Under the pieces are notes generated by a model. The model did no database searches. It saw nothing but the letters and a program-made list of their open reading frames with translations, and was not told where the DNA came from. This document shows positions 16,682 through 24,968 of a stretch of 64,000 bases of DNA, in pieces (within the stretch, counting starts at the first letter, position 1; each line of letters opens with the position of its first letter). The position numbers and the translations under genes are program-made. The stretch is from Litorisediminicola beolgyonensis (GTDB lineage Bacteria > Pseudomonadota > Alphaproteobacteria > Rhodobacterales > Rhodobacteraceae), in contig NZ_JBHTMU010000002.1 of NCBI RefSeq assembly GCF_042679605.1, positions 121,280-185,279 of the forward strand, read 5' to 3'.

Positions 16682-17267
16682 TCCGGACGTCTCCGAGTTC
16701 TAGGATGACAGATTGGGGGTCGAGGTCACTTTTATGGATTTCGAGGTCGAATGACCATCGGCGGCGCGCGTTATCCACTTCTTTTTTCCAGTTGGCGCCC
16801 TTCGGGAAGAGAAACTGCGTGTCTGCGGTGCCATGTGGGAGCGCCAGGTCGAGGAGTGTGTCGAGGGGGGCCAATGCGCGCGCGGAGAGAATATCGGCGG
16901 AGAGCGGGGGGATTTTCTCGATCCGTTTCGCGATCACGGTTGCACTCAGTCCGGTTTCCCGAAGGACCGTGCGAAGGAATGTGGCCTTGCGCTGGTCGGA
17001 TTCAACGAAGGTGAACTGGAGCTCGGGTGCGGTTTCTGCGGAGAGAATGCACGCGACAAGACCGGGGAAACCGCCTCCGGTTCCAAGATCCACCCAGTGA
17101 TCGTCCGTCCGTCGCGCGATGGCGTGGACCTGAGCGCTATCGGCAATGTGGCGCGTTTCGAGGTCGTTGATGGTACCGGGCGCGACCAGATTGACCTTTG
17201 GATTCCACTTTCGAAGCAGCTGCGCGTAGGTCGCCAGCCGCTCCTGTGTTTCACGTGAAACATTCAT
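16674..17267 (-). CDS. rsmG: 16S rRNA (guanine527-N7)-methyltransferase RsmG
   Basis: A 197-residue SAM-dependent methyltransferase (former GidB). The start at 17267 gives MNVSRETQERLATYAQLLRKW; codons 2-7 (NVSRET) fall inside a perfect parS palindrome. Motif I is HWVDLGTGGGFPGLV, followed by FTFVESDQRKATFLRTV. It lies between mnmG and parA on the minus strand, overlapping parA by 8 bases. A nearly perfect DnaA box, TTATCCACT, is at 16771-16779 near its 3' end. Confidence 0.95.
   Translation of the reverse strand: MNVSRETQERLATYAQLLRKWNPKVNLVAPGTINDLETRHIADSAQVHAIARRTDDHWVDLGTGGGFPGLVACILSAETAPELQFTFVESDQRKATFLRTVLRETGLSATVIAKRIEKIPPLSADILSARALAPLDTLLDLALPHGTADTQFLFPKGANWKKEVDNARRRWSFDLEIHKSDLDPQSVILELGDVRNV
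17247..17262. promoter_or_regulatory. parS centromere site inside the 5' end of rsmG
   Basis: TGTTTCACGTGAAACA is a perfect 16-bp palindrome identical to the widely conserved bacterial parS consensus bound by ParB. It is read through as codons 2-7 of rsmG (Asn-Val-Ser-Arg-Glu-Thr). It is 1.4 kb from the parB start, as expected for a chromosomal partition locus. Confidence 0.9.
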
Positions 17268-17289
17268 CCTGCGCGCCTTCCTGACCGCC

Positions 17290-19164
17290 CTACCCTGCCC
17301 GGCGCGCGGATTTCCGAAGCGCCGCGAGGACAAGCGTCAAAGCGGCGGGGGTCATGCCTTCGATCCGCGCTGCCTGCGCGAGGTTCTCTGGCGCCGCGGT
17401 CTGCAGCTTGAACTTCAATTCGCCAGACAGACCTTCCAACGCGGCAAAGTCGAACCCGAAGGGAATAACCTCGGCTTCATCCTTCTTGAGCGCCTCCACA
17501 TCGCGGCGTTGGCGCTCCAGATAGTTCATGTAGATCGCTTCCCGCTGGAGCTGATCAAGCGTCTCGTCGTTAATATCACCAACGCTAGGAGCAATCTTCG
17601 AAAGATCGCCTGCCGGGATCGCCTGAAGCGACAAGATATCCATGCCGGAACGGCGACGCCCGTCCTGCGCGATATCCACTCCGATCGTTTTCAGATCGGC
17701 AGGCGTCGCGCTGATCGCGTCAAGGACGGAACGGCCGGCGTCCAGGCGATCCATCTTCTCGCGGAACGCGTGAGCCCTTCCCTCACCGACGCAACCGACA
17801 TCGAGCCCCAACGGTGTCAGGCGCTGGTCCGCATTATCGGCGCGCAGGTGCAGCCGGAACTCGGCGCGCGATGTGAACATCCTGTAGGGTTCGGTCACGC
17901 CGCGCGTCGTCAGATCGTCGATGAGAACGCCGATATAGCTCTCCGAACGACTGAAAATGACCGGCGCCTCGCCCTTGGCAGCGCGCGCCGCGTTGAGGCC
18001 GGCAACCAAGCCCTGAGCGGCGGCCTCCTCATACCCGGTCGTGCCGTTGATCTGACCCGCCAGGAACAGCCCCGGCACAGTCCTCACGGAAAGCCGGAGA
18101 TCAAGCGCACGCGGATCGACGTAATCGTACTCGATCGCGTATCCGGGCTGGAGGATCACCGCGTTCTCAAGACCCTCAATCGACCGGACATAGTCCTGCT
18201 GCACGTCCTCGGGCAAGGATGTCGAAATCCCGTTGGGATATACCGTGTGATCGCCCAGCCCCTCGGGCTCGAGGAAAATCTGGTGGGAGGATTTGTCGGC
18301 GAAACGTACGATCTTGTCCTCGATCGACGGGCAGTAGCGCGGACCAATCCCGTCGATATGGCCGCCATACATCGCGGACCGATCGAGATTATTCCGGATG
18401 ATCTCGTGCGTGCGCGTGTTCGTATGCGTGATCCCGCACGCGATCTGGCGCGCTGTCGGCGCCTTGGAGAGGAACGAGAACATTACCGGATCGTCATCGC
18501 CCGGCTGCTCCTCGAGGATGTCCCAATTAATCGTGCGCCCATCAAGGCGCGGAGGCGTGCCTGTCTTCAACCGCCCGAGAGCGAGGTCGAACGTATCGAG
18601 GCGCTGCGCAAGCTTGTCAGACGGCCGATCTCCCATCCGCCCGCCCCGATGCGAGCGGTCACCGATATGGATCACGCCTCGGAGGAACGTCCCCGTGGTC
18701 AGAATGGTCTGCCGTGCCGGGATGGTCGATCCGTCCGCCAGTTGAACGCCGGAGACGGTATCCCCCTCCATCAGAAGGTCGGTCACCTCTCCGCAAATAA
18801 CATCGAGATTCAGCATGGCTTCGATTTCCGCCAGCATCTCGGTGCGGTAAATCTTCCGGTCCGCCTGCGCACGCGGCCCTTGAACAGCGGGGCCCTTCCG
18901 GCGGTTTAGCAGACGGAATTGGATGCCCGCGCGATCAGCCACACGGCCCATGACACCGTCCAAGGCATCGATTTCACGGACAAGATGTCCTTTCCCAAGG
19001 CCGCCAATTGCCGGGTTGCAGGACATCACGCCGATACCGTCGCGCGTCATGGTGATCAGCGCCGTTCGCACGCCGAGGCGCGCCGCGGCCATCGTGGCTT
19101 CGCAACCCGCGTGACCACCCCCAATTACGACGACATCGAACCGGTCATGTTTCACGTGAAACAC
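17290..19164 (-). CDS. mnmG: tRNA uridine 5-carboxymethylaminomethyl modification enzyme MnmG
   Basis: A 624-residue FAD protein (former GidA) that, with MnmE, builds cmnm5U at tRNA wobble position 34. The FAD-binding motif VVVIGGGHAGCEATMAAARLG starts near residue 10. Family motifs CNPAIGGLGKGHLVREIDALDG, GPRYCPSIEDKIVRF and GYEEAAAQGLVAGLNAA are visible, and the C-terminal MnmE-binding region is present. The start is a GTG at 19164, and residues 1-6 (MFHVKH) are encoded by a perfect parS site. It begins 3 bases after the mnmE stop. Confidence 0.97.
   Translation of the reverse strand: MFHVKHDRFDVVVIGGGHAGCEATMAAARLGVRTALITMTRDGIGVMSCNPAIGGLGKGHLVREIDALDGVMGRVADRAGIQFRLLNRRKGPAVQGPRAQADRKIYRTEMLAEIEAMLNLDVICGEVTDLLMEGDTVSGVQLADGSTIPARQTILTTGTFLRGVIHIGDRSHRGGRMGDRPSDKLAQRLDTFDLALGRLKTGTPPRLDGRTINWDILEEQPGDDDPVMFSFLSKAPTARQIACGITHTNTRTHEIIRNNLDRSAMYGGHIDGIGPRYCPSIEDKIVRFADKSSHQIFLEPEGLGDHTVYPNGISTSLPEDVQQDYVRSIEGLENAVILQPGYAIEYDYVDPRALDLRLSVRTVPGLFLAGQINGTTGYEEAAAQGLVAGLNAARAAKGEAPVIFSRSESYIGVLIDDLTTRGVTEPYRMFTSRAEFRLHLRADNADQRLTPLGLDVGCVGEGRAHAFREKMDRLDAGRSVLDAISATPADLKTIGVDIAQDGRRRSGMDILSLQAIPAGDLSKIAPSVGDINDETLDQLQREAIYMNYLERQRRDVEALKKDEAEVIPFGFDFAALEGLSGELKFKLQTAAPENLAQAARIEGMTPAALTLVLAALRKSARRAG
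19148..19163. promoter_or_regulatory. parS centromere site inside the 5' end of mnmG
   Basis: A second perfect TGTTTCACGTGAAACA, 1.9 kb from the first. It covers the start of mnmG and is translated as Phe-His-Val-Lys-His. The two identical palindromes are read in different frames (NVSRET and FHVKH), so the conservation is of the DNA site and not of a peptide. Confidence 0.9.
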
Positions 19165-19167
19165 TCC

Positions 19168-20451
19168 TTACTTTCCAAGACAGAAAGATGAGAAAATCTC
19201 GTCCAGCAGCGTTTCAACCCCGATACGCCCAACAAGGCGCTCCAGACGGCGAATCCCGCTGCGAATTTCTTCTGCCGCAAGATCATAGAATGCCGAACCA
19301 CTCCGGACCAGACCTCGCGCCTCACGCAGCGCCTCCGCACCGGCGCGCATCGCATCCCTGTGCCGTTCGCGCGAGGCGACCCCGGCTTCAGACGACATCC
19401 CGCCAAGCCTATCGGTAATCCGCGACACAAGCGCATCCACCCCGTCGCCGGTCAGCCCGGAAACACCCTCTTCCCCCGGATTCAGATCGCCTTTCGCCCG
19501 CACGACCAGGTCATGCTCCAAAACGTCCATTGCCGGTGATTGCCCGGGCAACACCAAGAACACGCGCATATCCGCATCGAGCGCACGAGCCCGCGCCCGC
19601 TCCACGCCCAAGGCCTCGACCGGATCATCCGTATCCCGGATCCCGGCCGTATCCAGCAACGTCACGGAAAGACCGCGCAAATCCATCCGGACCTCGATCA
19701 CGTCACGCGTCGTTCCCGCGATCTCGGAGGTAATTGCCACGTCGCGTCTGGCCAGAGCGTTCAGCAAGGTCGACTTGCCCGCGTTCGGCGCGCCGACGAT
19801 AGCGACGGTAAATCCGTCCCGCACACGCTCCGCGGCCGCCACGCCAGCGATCTCCCGGTCGAGCTCCCCGATCACCTGATCCAGAAGCGCGCAGACGTCG
19901 TCGCTGACATCCTCGGGCACCTCTTCATCGGCGAAGTCGATCACCGCCTCCAGCAGCGAGGCCGCCCGGATCAGGGAACGCCTCCAAATCTCGACCGCGC
20001 CAGAGAGCGCCCCCGAATACGCCTCAATGGCTTGCCGCCTCTGGCGTTCGGTCTCCGCGTCGATCAGATCGGCGAGACCTTCGACCTGCGCCAGATCGAG
20101 CCGACCGTTCTCGAGCGCGCGACGCGTGAACTCTCCGGGTTCGGCCAAACGCAACCCAGGCTGCGTGCCCAGCACGCGATGTATTTCCTGCACGATCGCC
20201 TGGCTGCCGTGGAGGTGAAATTCGACGACCGGTTCACCGGTAAAGCTGGCACCTTCTTCGAAACAGAGGACCAGCGCTTCATCCAGAAGTCGTCCGTCGG
20301 GATCGGTCAGACGCCGCAGCCCGGCCTGGCGCGGCTTGGGCAGACGTCCGGCGAGGGCTCTGCCCGACGCGAACGCATCGGGCCCCGAGATCCGCATCAC
20401 CGCGACACCGGCTTTTCCGGGCGCGGAGGCGAGCGCGAAGATCGTCTCCAT
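19168..20451 (-). CDS. mnmE: tRNA modification GTPase MnmE
   Basis: A 427-residue GTPase that works with MnmG on tRNA wobble uridines. The N-terminal tetrahydrofolate-binding domain has TIFALASAPGKAGVAVMRISG. The G domain has the P-loop AIVGAPNAGKSTLLNAL near residue 215 and the G3 motif DTAGIRDTDDPVE. The C-terminus ends in FCLGK, the conserved Cys-x-Gly-Lys needed for modification. It lies 18 bases after the rho stop and 3 bases before mnmG on the same strand. Confidence 0.97.
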   Translation of the reverse strand: METIFALASAPGKAGVAVMRISGPDAFASGRALAGRLPKPRQAGLRRLTDPDGRLLDEALVLCFEEGASFTGEPVVEFHLHGSQAIVQEIHRVLGTQPGLRLAEPGEFTRRALENGRLDLAQVEGLADLIDAETERQRRQAIEAYSGALSGAVEIWRRSLIRAASLLEAVIDFADEEVPEDVSDDVCALLDQVIGELDREIAGVAAAERVRDGFTVAIVGAPNAGKSTLLNALARRDVAITSEIAGTTRDVIEVRMDLRGLSVTLLDTAGIRDTDDPVEALGVERARARALDADMRVFLVLPGQSPAMDVLEHDLVVRAKGDLNPGEEGVSGLTGDGVDALVSRITDRLGGMSSEAGVASRERHRDAMRAGAEALREARGLVRSGSAFYDLAAEEIRSGIRRLERLVGRIGVETLLDEIFSSFCLGK

Positions 20452-20469
20452 TAGCCGCGCCCGTTCCGG

Positions 20470-21741
20470 TCAGGTGTTCATCGAGTCGAAGAATTCCGAG
20501 TTGCTCTTCGTCTGCTTCAGCTTCGAGATCAGGAACTCGATCGCATCCGTGGTGCCCATCGGGTTGAGGATGCGGCGTAGAACAAAGGTCTTCTGCAGAT
20601 CGCCCTTGTCGACCAGCAGGTCCTCTTTCCGGGTGCCGGATTTCAGGATGTCCATCGCCGGGAAGACGCGCTTATCCGCGACCTTCCGATCCAGAACGAT
20701 CTCGGAGTTACCCGTGCCCTTGAACTCTTCGAAGATCACCTCGTCCATCCGGCTGCCGGTGTCGATCAGCGCGGTCGCGATGATGGTGAGCGACCCACCC
20801 TCTTCGATGTTCCGCGCCGCACCGAAGAAACGCTTCGGCCGCTGGAGCGCGTTGGCATCCACACCACCGGTCAGGACCTTGCCCGAGCTCGGCACCACGG
20901 TGTTGAAGGCACGGCCAAGTCTTGTGATCGAGTCCAGAAGGATCACAACATCTCGCTTATGCTCGACAAGACGCTTGGCCTTCTCGATCACCATCTCGCT
21001 CACCGCAACGTGCCGGGTCGCCGGTTCGTCGAAGGTCGAGGAAATCACCTCGCCCTTCACCGACCGCTGCATGTCCGTCACCTCTTCCGGGCGCTCGTCG
21101 ATCAGAAGGACGATCAGGTAGCATTCCGGGTGATTGCGTTCGATCGAGGTCGCGATGTTCTGCAGCAGAACCGTCTTGCCGGTCCGCGGCGGCGCCACGA
21201 TCAGCGACCGCTGACCCTTCCCGATCGGGGCCACAAGATCGATGATCCGCGCCGAGCGATCCTTGATGGTCGGATCCTCGATTTCCATCTTCAGACGCTC
21301 GTCGGGATAAAGCGGCGTCAGGTTGTCGAACGCGATCTTGTGCCGCGCGCGCTCGGGGTCCTCGAAGTTGATCTGGCTGACATCCATCAGGGCGAAGTAG
21401 CGCTCCTCGTTGTCGGGCGCCTTGATCTGCCCTTCGATCGTGTCCCCGGTCCGGAGCGAGTATTTCCGGATCATCTCGGGGCTGACATAGATGTCGTCGG
21501 GGCCCGGTAGGTAGTTCGCCTCGGGCGAGCGCAGGAAGCCGAACCCGTCTTGCAGAACCTCCAGGACGCCGTCGCCATAGATGTCCCAGCCCTCATCCGC
21601 GCGCTCGCGGAGAATTTGGAACATCATCTCACCCTTGCGCATGGTCGAGGCGTTCTCGATCTCCAGTTCCTCAGCGAGGGCTAGCAGGTCCTTCGGGCTC
21701 TGGGCCTTGAGATCGGAGAGGTTCAGCTTTTCAAGGTTCAT
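20470..21741 (-). CDS. rho: Transcription termination factor Rho
   Basis: A 423-residue hexameric RNA helicase that ends transcription. The N-terminal RNA-binding domain has the RNP-like GYGDGVLEVLQDGFGFLRSPEANYLPG-type region (read here as DGVLEVLQDGFGFLRSPE). The ATPase core has the Walker A motif PPRTGKTVLLQNIA, VLLIDERPEEVTDM and the Q-loop LLDSITRLGRAFN. The start at 21741 (MNLEKLNLSDLK) is typical of alphaproteobacterial Rho. It heads the rho-mnmE-mnmG-rsmG-parAB run, and a hairpin and a pyrimidine-rich leader precede it. Confidence 0.97.
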   Translation of the reverse strand: MNLEKLNLSDLKAQSPKDLLALAEELEIENASTMRKGEMMFQILRERADEGWDIYGDGVLEVLQDGFGFLRSPEANYLPGPDDIYVSPEMIRKYSLRTGDTIEGQIKAPDNEERYFALMDVSQINFEDPERARHKIAFDNLTPLYPDERLKMEIEDPTIKDRSARIIDLVAPIGKGQRSLIVAPPRTGKTVLLQNIATSIERNHPECYLIVLLIDERPEEVTDMQRSVKGEVISSTFDEPATRHVAVSEMVIEKAKRLVEHKRDVVILLDSITRLGRAFNTVVPSSGKVLTGGVDANALQRPKRFFGAARNIEEGGSLTIIATALIDTGSRMDEVIFEEFKGTGNSEIVLDRKVADKRVFPAMDILKSGTRKEDLLVDKGDLQKTFVLRRILNPMGTTDAIEFLISKLKQTKSNSEFFDSMNT

Positions 21742-22274
21742 CGCACACATTTTCCGGACGAAGCGGTGGCTTCGTCGCTATCCAGTCAGTCATGGGAAGT
21801 GCTTTCCCCGAACGGGGTGCTCGATGCTTCTACGCGCCCTCACGGCCCCAAGTCAATCCGAGGCTAAACCGGCCTCTCTTCCCAGAAATGAAAGAAAAGA
21901 AAAAAGAGATGATTTTGAGATCTGGGAGCGCCCGATCTGGGGATTACAACGCTTCTACCGCAGGCGTCCACAGGGGATCCGTCTGTGGAGGGAACCGGGC
22001 ATGGCCTCGTGATGGTATCGGGCCGACCTCCATAAATGACGGTGCTGCCACGGTTTCGCCACATTTCGACCACAATTCCGCCATGTGGAAAACCGCTGCA
22101 TAACCCGTCCTCAGGACGAGAGATCGGCTTCCGAAACTTATCCCTTCCACGGTCGGGCAACCGATCCAAAGCGGCGGAAAAAGAGCCGGGGTTTTCCCCG
22201 TCTTGCATCCCGTCGCGACTGTCCCCAGAACGTCCCCCACGCAATTCCTCAGGCTTGTCACCGGAGATATCCCC
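21742..22274. other. Candidate chromosomal replication origin (533-base gap between rho and maf)
   Basis: This is the longest gene-free stretch of the window. It separates two divergent blocks, rho-to-parB and maf-to-dnaQ, which flank the origin in Caulobacter. Seen in it: a run with few C or G residues at 21886-21915 (possible unwinding element); a dyad TCCACAG-N9-CTGTGGA at 21967-21989 carrying two DnaA-box cores; a full TTWTNCACA match, TTTTCCACA, on minus at 22084-22092; further CCACA cores near 22047-22075; a 6-bp inverted repeat CGTCCT-C-AGGACG near 22106; and a CGGGG-TTTT-CCCCG hairpin near 22187. It also holds the rho leader. No protein-coding frame looks real. Confidence 0.5.
21757..21776 (-). 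promoter_or_regulatory. Hairpin in the rho mRNA leader
   Basis: GACGAAGC and GCTTCGTC form a perfect 8-bp stem with a 4-base loop, ending 15 bases upstream of the rho ATG. In the rho message this could limit ribosome access or take part in Rho autoregulation. Further up the leader, around 21886-21912, the minus-strand RNA is almost purely pyrimidine, as is favoured by Rho loading. Confidence 0.5.
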
Positions 22275-22874
22275 ATGAAATCGGCGCTGGTCCTCGCCTC
22301 CCAGTCCCGGATCCGCTCGGATCTGCTGACCCGGGCCGGGCTCAAGCATCGAATCGATCCCGCGCGGCTCGACGAGGAGTCGGTCCGTGCAGCGCTCGAG
22401 GCCGAGGCCGCTCCGCCCCGCGACATCGCCGACGCCCTGGCCGAGATGAAGGCGCGCAAGATCTCCGAGCGAAACCCGGACGCCCTTTTGCTCGGCTGCG
22501 ATCAGGTCCTGGCGCTCGACCGCCGGGTCTTCGGCAAGCCCGAGACCGAAGCCGATGCGCAGGATCACCTCCATGCCCTGTCGGGTCAGCGGCACCAGCT
22601 TCTCTCCGCGGCGGTGATCTGCGAAGGCGGAAAGCCGATCTGGCGCCATGTCGGCGTCGCGCGGCTGACGATGCGCGCGCTCTCGGACCGTTTCATCGAA
22701 ACCTACGTCGCGCGAAACTGGGAGAGCATTCGCCACTCCGTCGGCGGCTACAAGCTCGAGGAAGAAGGCGTCCGGCTCTTCACCCGGGTCGAGGGCGACT
22801 ATTTCACCATTCTCGGCCTGCCGCTTCTTGAGCTGATCAACTACCTTACTCTTCGTGGAGATCTCGACACATGA
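22275..22874 (+). CDS. maf: Maf-like nucleoside triphosphate pyrophosphatase
   Basis: A 199-residue Maf/YhdE/YceF-family house-cleaning pyrophosphatase. It opens with LVLASQSRIRSDLLTRAG, equivalent to the family LASxSPRR motif, and contains LLGCDQVLALDRRVFGKPE, HALSGQRHQLLSAAVI and WESIRHSVGGYKLEEEGVRLF. The start at 22275 is the first ATG that gives the family N-terminus. It leads the maf-aroE-coaE-dnaQ operon, whose genes overlap by 1-4 bases. This order is conserved beside alphaproteobacterial origins. Confidence 0.93.
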   Translation: MKSALVLASQSRIRSDLLTRAGLKHRIDPARLDEESVRAALEAEAAPPRDIADALAEMKARKISERNPDALLLGCDQVLALDRRVFGKPETEADAQDHLHALSGQRHQLLSAAVICEGGKPIWRHVGVARLTMRALSDRFIETYVARNWESIRHSVGGYKLEEEGVRLFTRVEGDYFTILGLPLLELINYLTLRGDLDT

Positions 22875-23698
22875 GCCACGACATCCCCCTCGCCGGTGTG
22901 ATCGGCGATCCGATCGCCCATTCCCGGTCGCCGCAGCTCCACGGTCACTGGCTGGCGCGCTACGGGATCAGCGGACATTACGTGCCGCTTCACGTGGCAT
23001 CGGGCGATCTGGACACCGCGCTTTTCGCTCTGCCCAAAATGGGGTTTCGGGGTGTGAACGTGACGATTCCGCATAAGGAACGGGCGCTGGCCCTGGCGAC
23101 GCGAGTGACGGATCGGGCCGCCGCGATCGGTGCGGCCAATACCCTGACCTTCCTGCCCGAGGGCGGGTTCGAGGCGGACAATACGGATGCGCTCGGGTTC
23201 TACGAGAACCTGCGGCAGACCTTGCCCTACTGGTCGGCTTCGGATGGACCGGCGCTTGTGCTGGGCGCGGGCGGCGCCGCGCGGGCGGTGATCTATGCGC
23301 TGGCACAGAACGGCGCGCCGGCGATCCGGTTGGCGAACCGGACGCGGGAAAAGGCCGACGCGCTGGCCCGTCTGTTCCCGGCCGTCGAGGTCATCGACTG
23401 GGCGGATGCGGAGGACGCGATCTCGGGTGCCGCGACCTTGGTCAACACCACCGCGCTCGGCATGGTCGGACAGGCATCGCTCGATCTGTCGCTGGATCGG
23501 CTGAGCCCGGACACCGTGGTGACGGATATCGTCTACAATCCGCTGCAAACACCGCTTCTCGTCGCCGCAGCTGAAAAAGGCGCGCGCACGGTCGATGGTC
23601 TGGGGATGCTGCTGCACCAGGCCGTGCCCGGCTTCGCGCGCTGGTTCAACCTGACGCCCGAGGTTGACGATGCGCTCCGCGAGGCGGTTCTCAAGTGA
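22871..23698 (+). CDS. aroE: Shikimate dehydrogenase
   Basis: A 275-residue NADPH enzyme converting 3-dehydroshikimate to shikimate in aromatic amino acid synthesis. The substrate motif GVIGDPIAHSRSPQLHGHW is at the N-terminus. The catalytic Lys lies in VNVTIPHKERAL, AANTLTF follows, and the NADP-binding GAGGAARAVIYAL lies near residue 133. The start overlaps the maf stop (ATGA) and the end overlaps coaE by 4 bases. Confidence 0.97.
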   Translation: MSHDIPLAGVIGDPIAHSRSPQLHGHWLARYGISGHYVPLHVASGDLDTALFALPKMGFRGVNVTIPHKERALALATRVTDRAAAIGAANTLTFLPEGGFEADNTDALGFYENLRQTLPYWSASDGPALVLGAGGAARAVIYALAQNGAPAIRLANRTREKADALARLFPAVEVIDWADAEDAISGAATLVNTTALGMVGQASLDLSLDRLSPDTVVTDIVYNPLQTPLLVAAAEKGARTVDGLGMLLHQAVPGFARWFNLTPEVDDALREAVLK

Positions 23699-24282
23699 CG
23701 ATCCGGCTCGGTCTCACTGGCTCCATCGGCATGGGCAAATCGACCAGCGCGGCGATGTTCGCGGATGCGGGATGTGCTGTCTGGGATGCGGATGCCGCCG
23801 TGCATCGGCTCTATTCCGCCGGAGGGGCCGCCGTGGAGCCTCTGCGCGCTCTTTTTCCCGACGCGATCGAGGACGGAGCGGTCTCCCGCCCTGCCCTTCG
23901 GCGCATCATCGACGCCGATCCCCAGGCCCTTGCCCGGATCGAAGGGGTCGTGCATCCGCTCGTCCGCGAGGATCGTGCCCGTTTCGCGCGCGAGACCGAG
24001 GCCCGGATCGCCGTCTTCGACATCCCGCTACTTTTCGAGACGGGCGCCGAGGATGAGATGGATGCGACCGCCTGCGTGACCACCGACCCCGACACCCAAC
24101 GCGCGCGGGTTCTCGAGCGCGGCACGATGACCGAAGCCCAGTTCGACGCGATCCGCGACAAGCAAATGCCGAATGACGAGAAACTCGCCCGCGCGGATTA
24201 CGCGATCCGCACCGACACGCTTGAGAAAGCGCGCGAAGATGTGCAGAATATCATACAAGATATAGTAGATAGGTTTGGCTGA
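23695..24282 (+). CDS. coaE: Dephospho-CoA kinase
   Basis: A 195-residue P-loop kinase for the last step of coenzyme A synthesis. The Walker A motif GLTGSIGMGKSTSAAMF is at the N-terminus. DADAAVHRLY, HPLVRED and the DIPLLFETG segment are typical of CoaE. The start is a GTG overlapping the aroE stop by 4 bases. The stop shares one base with the dnaQ ATG. Confidence 0.96.
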   Translation: MTIRLGLTGSIGMGKSTSAAMFADAGCAVWDADAAVHRLYSAGGAAVEPLRALFPDAIEDGAVSRPALRRIIDADPQALARIEGVVHPLVREDRARFARETEARIAVFDIPLLFETGAEDEMDATACVTTDPDTQRARVLERGTMTEAQFDAIRDKQMPNDEKLARADYAIRTDTLEKAREDVQNIIQDIVDRFG

Positions 24283-24968
24283 TGCGCGAGATCGTCCTCG
24301 ATACCGAAACCACGGGATTTGAGCCGGAGACCGGCGACCGCCTGGTCGAGATCGGTGCCGTGGAGCTTTGGAACCATGTCGCGACCGGCAATACCTATCA
24401 CCAGTATATCAACCCCGAACGCTCCATGCCGGAAGAGGCGTTCAAGGTGCATGGCCTCGGCGACGAGTTCCTGCGCGACAAGCCGCTCTTTCGCGATGTC
24501 GCCGACGCGTTTCTCGAGTTCATCGGCGATGCGAAGCTGGTGATCCACAACGCCGCCTTCGACATGAAATTCCTCAATGCCGAACTTGGCTGGGTGCGTC
24601 GGCCGCTGATCCCGATGGATCGCGCCATCGACACGGTCGCCATGGCGCGGAAGAAATTCCCCGGCTCGCCCGCGTCGCTCGATGCGCTCTGCCGGCGCTT
24701 CGGGATCGACAACTCGGCTCGAACCCTGCACGGCGCGCTTCTTGACAGTGAAATCCTGGCCGAGGTCTATCTTGAGCTGATCGGCGGCAAGCAGCCGGAT
24801 TTCGCGCTGAGCCAGACCGTGCGGTCCGAGGGTCCCGATGTCGCGGAAGACTGGCGGCCGATGCCGCGCCCGACGCCCCTGCCCCCGCGGATCACGGACA
24901 TGGAAAAGGCGGCTCACGCCGCCTTTGTCGAGAAGCTCGGGGATGCCGCGCTCTGGAAGCGCGGCTGA
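24282..24968 (+). CDS. dnaQ: DNA polymerase III epsilon subunit (3'-5' proofreading exonuclease)
   Basis: A 228-residue DEDD exonuclease. Exo I is IVLDTETTGFEPETGDRLVEIGAVEL at the N-terminus, with the two metal-binding acidic residues Asp and Glu. Exo II lies around LVIHNAAFDMKFLNAE, and Exo III carries the catalytic His in NSARTLHGALLDSEILAEVYLEL. The C-terminal tail contacts the polymerase alpha subunit in the family. It is last in maf-aroE-coaE-dnaQ and ends back to back with secB. Confidence 0.96.
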   Translation: MREIVLDTETTGFEPETGDRLVEIGAVELWNHVATGNTYHQYINPERSMPEEAFKVHGLGDEFLRDKPLFRDVADAFLEFIGDAKLVIHNAAFDMKFLNAELGWVRRPLIPMDRAIDTVAMARKKFPGSPASLDALCRRFGIDNSARTLHGALLDSEILAEVYLELIGGKQPDFALSQTVRSEGPDVAEDWRPMPRPTPLPPRITDMEKAAHAAFVEKLGDAALWKRG

